Part shown: piece after piece, positions 1-8,955 of the stretch
How positions within the stretch are numbered: the stretch's first letter is position 1
Layout: each line of letters opens with the position of its first letter
The notes under the pieces: generated by a model
What the model was told of the DNA's origin: nothing
The model's input: only the letters and a program-made list of their open reading frames with translations
The model's database searches: none
NCBI RefSeq assembly: GCF_019748715.1
Contig: NZ_JACLBZ010000039.1
Coordinates: 1 to 64,000 of the forward strand
From: Sporosarcina aquimarina
GTDB taxonomy: Bacteria; Bacillota; Bacilli; Bacillales_A; Planococcaceae
Reading direction: 5' to 3'
Length of the DNA stretch: 64,000 nucleotides
Position numbers and translations under genes: made by a program

Positions 1-35
1 TATTCAGTTTTGAGTGAACAAGCTTTACTCATCTG

Positions 36-151
36 TCTAGTAACGATGGCGAAGAGGTCACACCCGTTCCCATACCGAACACGGAAGTTAAGCTCTTCAG
101 CGCCGATGGTAGTCGGGGGCTTCCCCCTGTGAGAGTAGGACGTTGCTAGGC
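36..151 (+). rRNA. rrf: 5S ribosomal RNA
   Basis: This is the 5S rRNA at the end of an rRNA operon; the 23S gene lies upstream of the window. The conserved Bacillales core (GAAGAGGTCACACCCGTTCC and the GGAAGTTAAGCTCTTCAGCG segment) is present. The ends CTAGTAACG (37-45) and CGTTGCTAG pair as the terminal helix, giving about 116 nt. Exact ends could be off by one or two bases. Confidence 0.97.
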
Positions 152-176
152 TTTTTATTTTTTTGAATTTTTTCAT

Positions 177-252
177 GGTCCCGTGGTGTAGCGGTTAACA
201 TGCCTGCCTGTCACGCAGGAGATCGCGGGTTCGATTCCCGTCGGGACCGCCA
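177..252 (+). tRNA. tRNA-Asp (GTC anticodon)
   Basis: A 76-nt cloverleaf. The acceptor arms GGTCCCG (177-183) and CGGGACC (242-248) pair perfectly, followed by discriminator G and an encoded CCA. The anticodon stem CCTGC/GCAGG encloses loop CTGTCAC with anticodon GTC at 210-212, reading Asp codons. The T arm carries GGTTCGATTCC. It lies 25 bp after the 5S gene and is probably co-transcribed with the rRNA operon. Confidence 0.98.
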
Positions 253-266
253 TATTTTAACATTCC

Positions 267-301
267 AAACGATTTCACCTTACCGGTGAAATCGTTTTTT
301 C
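267..301 (+). terminator. Rho-independent terminator of the rRNA/tRNA unit
   Basis: A perfect 13-bp inverted repeat (267-279 with 285-297, AAACGATTTCACC and its complement) with a 5-nt loop runs into a T tract. It ends the 5S/tRNA-Asp transcript ahead of tsaE. Confidence 0.93.
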
Positions 302-385
302 TTGTAGATGAACTTCCGCTGTCTAAGCTTTTGTTTTACTTTGTTTTTCTGTACACTAGTATTATGATGAAATTAGAAGGGTGCG

Positions 386-841
386 TTGGCTGTGTGGAGA
401 AAAGAAATAAAGTCAGTTGAAGAGATGGAAAAGTTGGCTGCTGAGATCGGCAGTTACTTGAAGCCGCCTGATGTACTGACACTTGAAGGCGATTTAGGTG
501 CTGGTAAAACAACATTTGCGAAAGCACTTGCGAAGTCTATAGGTATCACCCGGACGGTCAGCAGTCCTACTTTTACGATTATTAAACAGTACGAAGGGAA
601 TTATCCCCTTAATCATTTAGACGTGTATCGTTTGGCTACTAGCGATGAAGACTTAGGGTGGGACGAGTTGTTTTATGGAGACGCGATTTCCATCATTGAG
701 TGGGCGCAATTTATTGCAGATGAATTGCCTGAACAGCGCTTGGAGGTTGTTATTCATCATACAGGACCGGAAACACGCACAGTTGAACTAACGGCAAAAG
801 GTGAACGATTTACACGTATTTGTGAGGAGATTTTTATATGA
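386..841 (+). CDS. tsaE: tRNA threonylcarbamoyladenosine biosynthesis ATPase TsaE
   Basis: TsaE is the P-loop ATPase that works with TsaB and TsaD to attach threonylcarbamoyl to A37 of ANN-decoding tRNAs (t6A). The 151-residue product has the usual length and a Walker A motif GDLGAGKT at residues 35-42, then the family VSSPTF and NHLDVYRL segments. The start is TTG 386, preceded by AGAAGGG; GTG 392 is possible. The gene overlaps tsaB by 4 bp and opens a tsaE-tsaB-rimI-tsaD operon arranged as in B. subtilis ydiBCDE. Confidence 0.96.
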   Translation: MAVWRKEIKSVEEMEKLAAEIGSYLKPPDVLTLEGDLGAGKTTFAKALAKSIGITRTVSSPTFTIIKQYEGNYPLNHLDVYRLATSDEDLGWDELFYGDAISIIEWAQFIADELPEQRLEVVIHHTGPETRTVELTAKGERFTRICEEIFI

Positions 842-1539
842 TATGGTTAGGTATTGATACAGCGAACTCTCCATTGTCAGTAGCAATCGTCAAAGATGGC
901 GAGTTACTGATTGAAGAGTCGAGTATGATGAAGGTCAATCACTCTTTGCGGGCAATGCCGGCTGTTGAAGAGGTCTGCCGAAAAACATCAATATCCCCTT
1001 CGGAAATTGATGCGATTGCAGTTTCTGAAGGACCGGGTTCTTATACAGGTGTGCGGATCGGTGTAACGATTGCAAAAACACTTGCTTGGACATTGGGCAA
1101 GCCGCTTTATGGAGTTTCCAGTTTGAAGTCTTTGGCTATGAATGGTCAGCTTTACAACGGGCTCCTATGCCCACTATTTGATGCTAGACGGTCTAATGTC
1201 TATTCGGCGATTTATCGTATGGCTGGAGAAGAGCTAGTGAGTGTGATGGAAGATCAGCACTGTGCACTGGCAGAGCTTTTAGAACAACTGAAAGAGATGA
1301 AAGAACCCATTTTATTTATTGGTGAAGATGTGAAGTTGCATGAGCAAAGTATTCGTGAGCAGTTGGGAGAACAAGCGAAATTCGCTTCATTTGCTGTGAA
1401 TGTACCACGCGCTTCCTCTGTTATTTCATTAGCTATGCGGGCTGAACAAGCCGACTCTGTACATTCTTTTACTCCGCAATATAGACGCATCACAGAAGCG
1501 GAAGTCAACTTGGTGAAGAAGGAGCCTACCAATGAGTGA
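838..1539 (+). CDS. tsaB: tRNA threonylcarbamoyladenosine biosynthesis protein TsaB
   Basis: TsaB is the inactive ASKHA-fold paralogue of TsaD that scaffolds the TsaBDE complex for t6A synthesis. The 233-residue protein starts with GIDTANSPLSVAI and has the diagnostic SEGPGSYTGVRIG segment near residue 64. The ATG at 838 overlaps the tsaE stop and the 3' end overlaps rimI by 8 bp, so the genes are translationally coupled. Length and motifs fit the family fully. Confidence 0.96.
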   Translation: MIWLGIDTANSPLSVAIVKDGELLIEESSMMKVNHSLRAMPAVEEVCRKTSISPSEIDAIAVSEGPGSYTGVRIGVTIAKTLAWTLGKPLYGVSSLKSLAMNGQLYNGLLCPLFDARRSNVYSAIYRMAGEELVSVMEDQHCALAELLEQLKEMKEPILFIGEDVKLHEQSIREQLGEQAKFASFAVNVPRASSVISLAMRAEQADSVHSFTPQYRRITEAEVNLVKKEPTNE

Positions 1540-1984
1540 GGATGTAGTATTTCGGAAAATGACGTTAGCAGATATTACTTCGGTGGCGAGTATCGAACGT
1601 GAAGCATTTGCTACGCCCTGGACAGAAGAGATCTTTGAGCATGAGCTGGCAGGCAATGAGTACTCTCATTATATTGTAGCGGAACTGGATGGCGAGATTA
1701 TTGGTCACTGTGGTATGTGGATTGTTTTGGATGAATGTCATATTACGAATGTAGCAGTTCGCTCATCATTGCGCGGAAAAGGAATTGGAGAAGATCTCAT
1801 GCGAAAGGCAATGGAGTTGTGCAGACTAAATGAAGTACGAACAATGACGTTGGAAGTGCGTGTCAGCAATGAACCAGCGCGGTCTCTTTATCGTAAATTG
1901 GGTTTTCAAGAAGGCGGGATCAGGAAAAACTATTATACGGACGACCATGAAGATGGGCTCGTTATGTGGGTGGAATTCGAATGA
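1532..1984 (+). CDS. rimI: ribosomal protein S18-alanine N-acetyltransferase RimI
   Basis: A GNAT-fold N-acetyltransferase of 150 residues. RimI acetylates the N-terminal alanine of ribosomal protein S18 in E. coli; the Bacillales orthologue (YdiD) sits in the same operon. The acetyl-CoA loop motif R/Q-x-x-G-x-G/A is visible as [10 protein letters not shown], followed by the strand [22 protein letters not shown]. It overlaps tsaB upstream and shares the ATGA overlap with tsaD downstream. Physiological substrates may be broader than S18. Confidence 0.92.
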   Translation: MSEDVVFRKMTLADITSVASIEREAFATPWTEEIFEHELAGNEYSHYIVAELDGEIIGHCGMWIVLDECHITNVAVRSSLRGKGIGEDLMRKAMELCRLNEVRTMTLEVRVSNEPARSLYRKLGFQEGGIRKNYYTDDHEDGLVMWVEFE

Positions 1985-3000
1985 AGAAAGATCATTATAT
2001 TTTAGGTATTGAAACAAGTTGTGATGAAACGGCAGCTTCGGTCGTGAAAAATGGTACCGAAATTGTATCATCTATAGTATCTTCGCAAATTCAACAGCAG
2101 AAACAATTCGGCGGAGTAGTGCCTGAAATCGCTTCTCGCTTACACGTGGAGCAAATCACACTCGTTATTGAAGAAGCGCTACGGGAAGCTGAAATTGTTC
2201 CAAAAGATTTGGAAGCTGTTGCTGTGACGGAGGGTCCTGGACTGGTAGGAGCCTTATTGATTGGGGTAAATGCAGCGAAGGCTTTTGCGTTTGCTAACCA
2301 ATTGCCGCTGATCGGCGTACATCATATTGCAGGTCATGTGTATGCCAACCAACTAATGCATCCAATGGAGTTTCCGCTGCTAGCACTGATTGTTTCTGGA
2401 GGCCATACGGAACTCGTTGTCATGAAGTCTCACGGGTCCTTCGAGTTGATTGGAGAAACACGTGATGATGCAGCAGGAGAGGCTTACGACAAGGTGGCCC
2501 GTGTGCTTGGATTGCCTTATCCAGGTGGTCCGCAAGTAGATAGGCTTGCATTGGAAAGTGAGCAAAGCATTGATTTTCCGCGCGCTTGGCTAGAGGCGGA
2601 TTCGTATGATTTCAGTTTCAGTGGTTTGAAATCAGCGGTCATTAATTATAAGCATAATATCGAGCAAAAAGGCGGACAGATCGATCCTCAGCATGTAGCT
2701 GCAGGTTTTCAACAGAGCGTTGTGGATGTGCTGACGGTAAAGACTGTGAAGGCAGCCAAACAATTTGATGTAAAACAAGTAATCGCTGCAGGAGGCGTAG
2801 CAGCCAATCAAGGCTTGCGCAAGTCTTTAACAGAGGCACTGCAAAAAGAAGGAATTCCTTTCTATGTTCCACCTATTGCGTTATGCACAGATAACGCGGC
2901 CATGATAGCGGCAGCTGGGTATGAGATGTGGAAAAGTGGCGTCCGCAGCGACTCAACGATGAATGGTCGTCCTGGTATGCCATTGAAATCATGGAATTAA
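1981..3000 (+). CDS. tsaD: tRNA N6-threonylcarbamoyltransferase TsaD
   Basis: TsaD is the catalytic Kae1/Gcp-family subunit that transfers threonylcarbamoyl from TC-AMP to A37 of tRNA. The 339-residue protein has [12 protein letters not shown] at residues 11-22 and the metal-binding [12 protein letters not shown] segment with His115 and His119. I chose ATG 1981, which overlaps the rimI stop (ATGA), over GTG 1966, because family members begin with [18 protein letters not shown]. It is the last gene of the operon and is followed by a terminator. Confidence 0.97.
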   Translation: MKKDHYILGIETSCDETAASVVKNGTEIVSSIVSSQIQQQKQFGGVVPEIASRLHVEQITLVIEEALREAEIVPKDLEAVAVTEGPGLVGALLIGVNAAKAFAFANQLPLIGVHHIAGHVYANQLMHPMEFPLLALIVSGGHTELVVMKSHGSFELIGETRDDAAGEAYDKVARVLGLPYPGGPQVDRLALESEQSIDFPRAWLEADSYDFSFSGLKSAVINYKHNIEQKGGQIDPQHVAAGFQQSVVDVLTVKTVKAAKQFDVKQVIAAGGVAANQGLRKSLTEALQKEGIPFYVPPIALCTDNAAMIAAAGYEMWKSGVRSDSTMNGRPGMPLKSWN

Positions 3001-3008
3001 TAATAATG

Positions 3009-3049
3009 AACACATATTTTGCTAATATTCAGCAAAATATGTGTTTTTT
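3009..3049 (+). terminator. Rho-independent terminator after tsaD
   Basis: A long perfect inverted repeat (AACACATATTTTGCT and its complement) around an AATATTC loop is followed by TTTTTTC. It closes the tsaEB-rimI-tsaD operon just before the DnaA-box cluster. Confidence 0.9.
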
Positions 3050-3090
3050 CATTATGCGCAAGAAGAATTGTCAATAGAGAACATTCGTAC

Positions 3091-3299
3091 TTATACACAA
3101 TTTGTGGATTAAATGTGGGTAAGTTTAGAAAGTTGTGCACGATACGGGTGTGTCACTTGGATAACTTTGTGGATGTTTAGCATAAACCCTGTGGATAATG
3201 TTCATAACTATGTTCATATGTATTCAAAATGGGATTTATACTGTGGAAAAGATTGTGGAGAAAAAAGGTGGATAAATCAAGAGAGCTCTTTGTGTATCA
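3091..3299. promoter_or_regulatory. DnaA-box cluster in the tsaD-ydiF intergenic region
   Basis: Measured against TTATNCACA / TGTGNATAA, two perfect boxes lie at 3091-3099 (TTATACACA) and 3190-3198 (TGTGGATAA). Single-mismatch boxes lie at 3103-3111, 3114-3122, 3242-3250, 3254-3262, 3267-3275 and 3291-3299. Two-mismatch copies occur at 3134, 3156 and 3168. Almost all are in the TGTGGATAA orientation. No replication gene is adjacent, so this is more likely a titration or regulatory DnaA cluster than oriC. Both flanking genes end here (convergent), so it is not a promoter region. Confidence 0.8.
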
Positions 3300-3431
3300 G
3301 TCATGTTGACGAATTGCGTTTGCAATTGTAATGTGAAAGTCGCAATTTGTCAGACTATAAGTTATCATAATTTGTTGCGGTGCAAACAATACTTTATGTC
3401 GCCCTTTCACTTCACTTACCCGGAATATAAG

Positions 3432-3480
3432 AAAAGGCTGTCACTGAAAGAGTATCTTACTTTCAGGACAGCCGACTTTT
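3432..3480 (-). terminator. Terminator downstream of the ydiF-like gene
   Basis: Arms GGCTGTCACTGAAAG and CTTTCAGGACAGCC pair with one small mismatch. On the minus strand the stem is followed by TTTTCTTATA. It lies directly after the ABC-F stop codon; a T run on the plus side suggests it may work in both directions. Confidence 0.85.
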
Positions 3481-3481
3481 C

Positions 3482-5407
3482 TTATAAATTGTCTAATTCA
3501 TCTTGCAGCATTAACCATTCTTCAGCTTGTTCATCGTGTGTTGCTTGCAACTCGTCGATACGTCGTTGAATCTCCATCAACTGGACGTGGTCGTTCGCGA
3601 TATCAGGATTCAATAACTGGGCTTGTAGTTCGGCGATTTCATCATCAAATGTTTCCATCTTCTTTTCGATTTCAGCAATCGCTCTAGTTAGCCGACGTTC
3701 TTGACGCTGAAACTCTTTTCCGGCATTTTCTTTCTTTACAGCAGGTTCCTTTTCACGTTGCTCAACCTGTGTCACTGCGGCGATTTCTTCCATTTCTGTT
3801 TTCTTCTCGACATAGTAATCATAGTCGCCCAAGTATTCAACTGCGCCATGTTCGCTCAGTTCTATAACTTTCGTTGCGAGTCGATTGATGAAGTAGCGGT
3901 CATGCGAAACGAAAAGAATCGTGCCAGGAAAGTCATCCAGCGCGTTTTCAAGAATTTCCTTGCTGTCAAGATCCAAATGGTTTGTCGGCTCGTCCAAAAT
4001 AAGTGTGTTGGACTTTTCCAGCATGAGCTGGGCCAATGAAAGCCTGGCTTTTTCTCCGCCTGATAACGACGTCACGTGCTTTTCGATGTCGTCGCCAGTA
4101 AACAGGAAGCGACCAAGCAAGGAGCGGATATCCTTTTCGTTCATCATGGGCCAGTCATCCCAGATTTCCTGCAGAACCGTACCAGACCCAATCAATGTTG
4201 CCTGGTTTTGGTCATAGTATCCGAACTGGACGTTGGTACCATAGCGAATATCGCCGTCAAGCAGCTCATTACGCTTGACGATGGTCTTCAGTAACGTCGA
4301 CTTGCCGACGCCGTTCGGCCCGACAAAAGCAACGCGGTCTCCTTTATAGACGCGTACGGAAATATGTTCTGACACGGGCTGTGATCCATAGCCAATCTTT
4401 ACGTCATCGAGAGAAAGGACATCATTGCCGCTCGGCCGATCCAATGAAAATGAAAAGTTTGCGGACTTTTCATCGCCTTCAGGTGAATCCATCCACTCCC
4501 TGCGTTCCAGTTGTTTGCGGCGGCTCTTCGCCATTTTGGAAGTCGAAGCGCGTGCGATATTTTTCTGGATAAACTCCTCAAGCTTCGCGCGCTCACCTTG
4601 TTCCTGCTCGAAAAGCTTTTGATCGCGTTCATAATTCTTCGCTTTCTCATCTAAGTAGGTACTGTAATTTCCACTGTATTTCGTCACTTTTCGACGAGAT
4701 ACCTCATAGACTGTTGTCACGACCTTGTCGAGAAAATAACGGTCATGCGAAACAATCAGAATCGCCCCTTCGTAAGCGGATAGATAGCGCTCCAGCCAAT
4801 TTAAGGTCTCGATGTCCAAATGGTTCGTCGGTTCATCCAGTATTAATAAATCCGGCTTGCTCAGCAGCATCCTAGCCAACGCGAGCCGCGTCTTTTGGCC
4901 GCCGGATAATAGATCGACAGGCTTCTCATAGTCTTCCGGATAAAACCGCATTCCATGAAGGACAGAACGCGCATCGGCCTCAAACTGATAGCCTCCTGCT
5001 TCCTTAAATGCAATCTGCAGTTCATCATATTCAGCCATAACACGCGCATAGCGGTCTGCGTCTTCGTAGACGGAAGGCTCGGCCATTTGATGCTCGAGGG
5101 TGCGTAAACGTTCTTCTTTTTGTCGAAGCGGTGCAAATACTGTCATTACTTCATCCCAAATCGTCAATTCTGAATCAATGCCGCTATGTTGCTCCAAATA
5201 GCCGACTCGTATGTCTTTCGGGATGATAATATCGCCTTCGTCGGCTGATAATTCGCCTGCTATTATTTTTAATAATGTCGATTTTCCGGCACCATTGCGT
5301 CCAACTAGTGCAACGCGGTCTCGATGTTGAACTTCGAGACGCACATTTTCCAGCAGGTCCGTGCCTGAAAAAGACTTGGTCAGTCCATTTACTTGTAAAA
5401 TAATCAA
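3482..5407 (-). CDS. ydiF: ABC-F family ATP-binding protein, YdiF-like
   Basis: A cytosolic ABC-F ATPase with two nucleotide-binding domains and no membrane segments; such proteins act on the ribosome. Domain 1 has Walker A GRNGAGKST near residue 37 and signature LSGGQKTRLALAR followed by LILDEPTNHLD. Domain 2 has GPNGVGKST and LSGGEKARLSLAQ. The linker is basic and the C-terminal ~90 residues are a charged coiled coil. At 641 aa it matches B. subtilis YdiF, which sits at the same place between gcp and rex. The start is TTG 5407 with AGAGGTGTGAGG upstream. A specific role (translation factor or antibiotic protection) cannot be read from sequence. Confidence 0.92.
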   Translation of the reverse strand: MIILQVNGLTKSFSGTDLLENVRLEVQHRDRVALVGRNGAGKSTLLKIIAGELSADEGDIIIPKDIRVGYLEQHSGIDSELTIWDEVMTVFAPLRQKEERLRTLEHQMAEPSVYEDADRYARVMAEYDELQIAFKEAGGYQFEADARSVLHGMRFYPEDYEKPVDLLSGGQKTRLALARMLLSKPDLLILDEPTNHLDIETLNWLERYLSAYEGAILIVSHDRYFLDKVVTTVYEVSRRKVTKYSGNYSTYLDEKAKNYERDQKLFEQEQGERAKLEEFIQKNIARASTSKMAKSRRKQLERREWMDSPEGDEKSANFSFSLDRPSGNDVLSLDDVKIGYGSQPVSEHISVRVYKGDRVAFVGPNGVGKSTLLKTIVKRNELLDGDIRYGTNVQFGYYDQNQATLIGSGTVLQEIWDDWPMMNEKDIRSLLGRFLFTGDDIEKHVTSLSGGEKARLSLAQLMLEKSNTLILDEPTNHLDLDSKEILENALDDFPGTILFVSHDRYFINRLATKVIELSEHGAVEYLGDYDYYVEKKTEMEEIAAVTQVEQREKEPAVKKENAGKEFQRQERRLTRAIAEIEKKMETFDDEIAELQAQLLNPDIANDHVQLMEIQRRIDELQATHDEQAEEWLMLQDELDNL

Positions 5408-5574
5408 GCCTCACACCTCTATTCCCTTCTAAGTTTAATGGAATCGGTAGCACCATGCAATAATCGGCTTTACAACTGATGGGTTCTCCTGTACGATAAA
5501 AGCGGCTCACCTTCGTTTTCCTTGAGGATTTAAGCGGAGGATGTAATAGGGCAACACTGGGGGTAAGGAAAGCA

Positions 5575-6222
5575 GTGGGTACAAAAAGAATTCCGCAGGC
5601 AACAACGAAACGATTGCCTTTATACTATAGATTTTTACGCAATTACGCAGATGCAGGTGTACAGCGAATTTCGTCTAGTGAATTAAGCGAAGCAATGAAG
5701 ATTGATGCCGCTACAATTCGCAGGGACTTCTCGCATTTTGGTGCGCTGGGACGTAAAGGATACGGCTATGATGTTGATTCATTATTGCAGTTTTTCCGCG
5801 AGACACTAGACCAAGATGAAGAAACAAATGTGGCTTTGATCGGGGTCGGGAGTCTAGGGAATGCATTTCTGAAGTACAACTTCCAAAAGATTCACAACAC
5901 GAAAATTGTTGTAGCATTTGATCCGAAAGCGCCTTATGACGGCGAAGAACGGAATCATATTCCGATCTATCCGCCTGATCGACTGGAGGAGAAAATCCTT
6001 GAACTAGGGATCGAAATGGTTATTTTGACCGTACCGAAGAGAGTGGCACAGGAATTGACGGACCGCCTCGCTCAAACTGGTGTGAAAGGAATTTTGAATT
6101 TCACCCCTGAACGGCTGGCTGTACCCGATACGATCCGTATCCAAAGCATCGATCTTTCCGGCGAGTTGCAGACATTGATTTATCTCATCAAAAATGACGT
6201 AAAAGATTCACAAATGAACTGA
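5575..6222 (+). CDS. rex: redox-sensing transcriptional repressor Rex
   Basis: Rex represses fermentation and respiration genes when NADH/NAD+ is low and leaves DNA when it binds NADH. The 215-residue protein has an N-terminal winged helix (residues ~1-80, [24 protein letters not shown]) and a Rossmann domain with GVGSLGNAF near residue 93. The GTG start at 5575 has GTAAGGAAAG upstream. It is transcribed divergently from ydiF and lies before tatAC as in B. subtilis; the moaC gene usually found here in B. subtilis is absent. Confidence 0.97.
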   Translation: MGTKRIPQATTKRLPLYYRFLRNYADAGVQRISSSELSEAMKIDAATIRRDFSHFGALGRKGYGYDVDSLLQFFRETLDQDEETNVALIGVGSLGNAFLKYNFQKIHNTKIVVAFDPKAPYDGEERNHIPIYPPDRLEEKILELGIEMVILTVPKRVAQELTDRLAQTGVKGILNFTPERLAVPDTIRIQSIDLSGELQTLIYLIKNDVKDSQMN

Positions 6223-6286
6223 CCTGGCAATAGTAAATGCGAGGGTTTTCGTGTAGAATAGACATATTATGAGGAGGTGACCAATC

Positions 6287-6475
6287 ATGGCTCCAGGCGT
6301 TGGTAGTTTGTTAATTATTGCGGTTATCGCATTGCTTATATTTGGTCCTAAGAAGTTACCTGAAATCGGTAAAGCATTCGGTTCTTCATTGCGTGAGTTT
6401 AAAAACGCAACGAAAGGTCTTGCGGATGACGATGAGGTAAAAAAGGTTGAAGACAAGAAAGAAGAAGTGCGCTAA
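6287..6475 (+). CDS. tatA: Sec-independent translocase subunit TatA
   Basis: A 62-residue TatA/TatAy-type protein that forms the protein-conducting part of the twin-arginine translocase. It has one N-terminal membrane helix (residues ~5-20), the conserved [14 protein letters not shown] hinge and amphipathic helix, and a short charged tail. ATG 6287 follows the strong site GAGGAGGTGA. tatC follows after 17 bp, so the two form a minimal TatAC system. Confidence 0.96.
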   Translation: MAPGVGSLLIIAVIALLIFGPKKLPEIGKAFGSSLREFKNATKGLADDDEVKKVEDKKEEVR

Positions 6476-6492
6476 GTTAGGGTGTTAGTCTG

Positions 6493-7299
6493 ATGGCAGA
6501 TAAAAACTTAACGATCGTTGAACATATAGATGAGATTCGAAAACGGCTGATGGTTATCGTCGTTTTCTTTATTGTTGGCGTGATTGCCAGTTTCTTTTTT
6601 GCAAAGCCTTTGATTCACTTTATCCAATATGATACACCGGCAGAAGAAGTAGTGTTGAATGCATTTAATGTCGTCGATCCGGTTGTCATTTATTTAAAGG
6701 TAATCATTTTCTTGGCGATCATCATTATTTCACCGGTCCTAATGTATCAATTGTGGGCGTTCATATCCCCAGGTCTTCGTGATTTAGAAAGAAAAGTCAC
6801 ACTGTCGTACATTCCCTTTGCTTTTCTTCTGTTTTTAGCAGGGATCAGTTTCTCGTATTTCGTGTTACTGCCATATATTATGAAATTCATGATTAATTTG
6901 TCTGATCAATTAAACATTGAACAGACAATTGGTATTAACGAATACTTCTCTTTTCTTTTTTCTATACTTTTGCCGTTCGGTTTCGTTTTCCAGCTGCCGA
7001 TCGTCATTTTATTTTTATCCCGTTTAGGAATATTGCAGCCAAAAGTCTTGGTGAAGGTACGGAAATATTCCTACTTTGGCCTGTTCGTATTGGCGGCATT
7101 CATCACACCTCCTGACATCGTATCGCATTTGTTCGTCACGGTTCCTTTGTTCATCCTATATGAAATCAGTATCGTGATCTCACGTCTAGGATATAGGAAG
7201 TTTGAAAAAGCTGAACAACTGCGGAAACTGGAAGAAGTGAAAGCAGAGCAGCAACGTCAAATCGATGAAGTGATGAATCAAACCGATTCAAACAAATAA
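6493..7299 (+). CDS. tatC: Sec-independent translocase subunit TatC
   Basis: The receptor subunit of the twin-arginine translocase, which binds RR signal peptides. The 268-residue protein has six predicted membrane segments and the family landmarks EHIDEIRKRL near the N terminus and WAFISPGL after the second helix. The C-terminal tail is a charged coiled coil (EKAEQLRKLEEVKAEQQRQ), longer than minimal TatC. It is paired with tatA and followed by a terminator. Confidence 0.97.
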   Translation: MADKNLTIVEHIDEIRKRLMVIVVFFIVGVIASFFFAKPLIHFIQYDTPAEEVVLNAFNVVDPVVIYLKVIIFLAIIIISPVLMYQLWAFISPGLRDLERKVTLSYIPFAFLLFLAGISFSYFVLLPYIMKFMINLSDQLNIEQTIGINEYFSFLFSILLPFGFVFQLPIVILFLSRLGILQPKVLVKVRKYSYFGLFVLAAFITPPDIVSHLFVTVPLFILYEISIVISRLGYRKFEKAEQLRKLEEVKAEQQRQIDEVMNQTDSNK

Positions 7300-7307
7300 A
7301 ATTCAAG

Positions 7308-7337
7308 TCCTCTTGCCTATGCAGGAGGATTTTTTGT
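7308..7337 (+). terminator. Terminator after tatC
   Basis: The arms TCCTCTTGC (7308-7316) and GCAGGAGGA (7321-7329) pair with one G-U pair over a 4-nt loop and lead into TTTTTTG. Confidence 0.85.
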
Positions 7338-7419
7338 TTCTGTTATAAATTGGGTTCAGTTGAAGTACGCAGTATGGTAAACTAGCAGGGACAACGAGAT
7401 TGGGAGGAAATGAGATTCA

Positions 7420-8910
7420 GTGAATAGAAAAAAGACTCAACGTCGATTGAGTAAATGGTTACTAGGTGCAGTTTTAGTCAGTGCGAGTGTCTATACTCCT
7501 ATAACAGGAGGTCAAGCGGTTGCTGCAGAGCAATCTTATAAAGCTATGGAAGCGGGAATCAATCAGGTTATTACGAGTCAGCGCATGCGCGGTACGAAGA
7601 GCAGTATAGTTGTACGTGAGGCGGATTCGAATAAAATCGTATATCAATACCGAGCGGATCAAGGCGTCACGCCGGCGTCCAATGTTAAAGTGTTAACTGC
7701 GACGACTGCTCTTGAAGTGTTGGGCGAAGATTATACCTTCCAGACAGATGTATTAGCGAGTGGGCCCGTGAAAAACGGTGTCCTGAACGGCCAGCTTTAT
7801 TTGCGGGGAACAGGGGATCCGACCTTAATGGAACGGGATTTGCAGCAGCTTGCGAAAGAGGTGCGTCAGTCAGGCATCAAGTCCATCACAGGAAATATTG
7901 TGGCGGATGATACATGGTTTGACACAAAGCGTTTATCTCCGGGTATTTATAAATCGGATGAAACGCATTATTACGCTGCACAAATCTCGGCATTGACGTT
8001 GTCGCCGAATGAAGATTATGATGCAGGGACAACGATCGTTCAAGCAAAACCAACGAAAAACGGCAAGCCGGCAGCCGTTACGTTAACTCCACACACAAAC
8101 ATTGTTAAAGTTGTCAATCGAACGCGAACGGTTCCTAAAGGTAAGCCGAACACAGTGACAATGGCTCGCCAATATGGAACGAATACGATCATCGTCTCAG
8201 GAAACATCCCCGTCAACTCGAGCGGTAAACGTCAATGGGTGACGGTTTCGAATCCGAGTGCATACACAGCAGATGTTTTCAAACGAGCGCTTGCTAAACA
8301 AGGCATCAGTTTCAGTAAAACTACGAAAGTAAGTCGATCCAAAACTCCAGCGAATGCCCAATTGCTTGCAACGAAAAAGTCGATGTCCTTGTACTACTTG
8401 ATGATGCCCTTCATGAAGCTTAGCAACAATGCACATGCTGAAATTTTAGCAAAATCGATGGGACGGGCTGTATACAATGAAGGCAGCTGGGATGCCGGCT
8501 TGCGTGTTATGAGAGAAACGGTACAAAAAGACGGCATCAGTTTGAAAGGTATTTATTTAGAAGATGCTTCGGGTATGTCGCATAAAAATAAGATACCTTC
8601 TGAGAAAATCTCAGAAGTGTTATTCGAAGCTCAGACAAAGCCGTGGTATCCAACATTTGAACGTTCTTTGCCAGTTGCGGGAATAAACGATCGGATGCTG
8701 GGCGGTACATTGCGTAATCGTTTGACGAGCCCTCTGGTCAAAGGAAAAGTGTTGGCGAAAACAGGTTCATTAAACCATACAGATGCCTTATCAGGATATG
8801 TGAAAACGAAGAGTGGCGAAGAGCTGATTTTCAGTATTCTGACGGAAGGTGTGAAGAGTACTGCAAAACCTGACATTGATAAAATGGTACAAGTGATGGC
8901 GGCTCAATAA
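7420..8910 (+). CDS. dacB: D-alanyl-D-alanine carboxypeptidase/endopeptidase, PBP4 (peptidase S13) family
   Basis: An exported penicillin-binding protein that trims peptidoglycan peptides. A signal peptide covers residues ~1-36 (basic MNRKKTQRRLSKW, hydrophobic core, cleavage near AVAA-EQS). The three active-site motifs are SxxK as SNVK (in PASNVKVLTATTALE), SxN as SNN (KLSNNAHAEILAK) and KTG (LAKTGSLNHT). The 496-residue length fits the S13 family. The start is GTG 7420 with TTGGGAGGAAATGAG upstream. The gene is monocistronic between two terminators. The symbol is by family; it is not B. subtilis DacB, which is an S11 enzyme. Confidence 0.92.
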   Translation: MNRKKTQRRLSKWLLGAVLVSASVYTPITGGQAVAAEQSYKAMEAGINQVITSQRMRGTKSSIVVREADSNKIVYQYRADQGVTPASNVKVLTATTALEVLGEDYTFQTDVLASGPVKNGVLNGQLYLRGTGDPTLMERDLQQLAKEVRQSGIKSITGNIVADDTWFDTKRLSPGIYKSDETHYYAAQISALTLSPNEDYDAGTTIVQAKPTKNGKPAAVTLTPHTNIVKVVNRTRTVPKGKPNTVTMARQYGTNTIIVSGNIPVNSSGKRQWVTVSNPSAYTADVFKRALAKQGISFSKTTKVSRSKTPANAQLLATKKSMSLYYLMMPFMKLSNNAHAEILAKSMGRAVYNEGSWDAGLRVMRETVQKDGISLKGIYLEDASGMSHKNKIPSEKISEVLFEAQTKPWYPTFERSLPVAGINDRMLGGTLRNRLTSPLVKGKVLAKTGSLNHTDALSGYVKTKSGEELIFSILTEGVKSTAKPDIDKMVQVMAAQ

Positions 8911-8913
8911 AAA

Positions 8914-8955
8914 ATCTCTCCTTGCGTAATAAAATGCGAGGAGAGAATTTTTTAT
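8914..8955. terminator. Bidirectional terminator between the PBP4 gene and the CPBP protease gene
   Basis: The stem TCTCTCCTTGCG / CGAGGAGAGA (with a GTAATAAAAT loop) has AAAAAA on one side and ATTTTTTAT on the other. It can stop transcription of both convergent genes. Confidence 0.85.

Noticed and set aside
3091-3299. Chromosomal origin of replication
   Set aside because: No dnaA, dnaN or AT-rich unwinding element is adjacent; the region lies between convergent tsaD and ydiF.
3113-3331. ORF across the DnaA-box cluster
   Set aside because: No ribosome site and composition set by the repeated TGTGGAT boxes; the region is better explained as non-coding.
5408-5574. moaC gene expected from synteny
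   Set aside because: The interval is only 167 bp and holds no matching frame; the gene is absent here.
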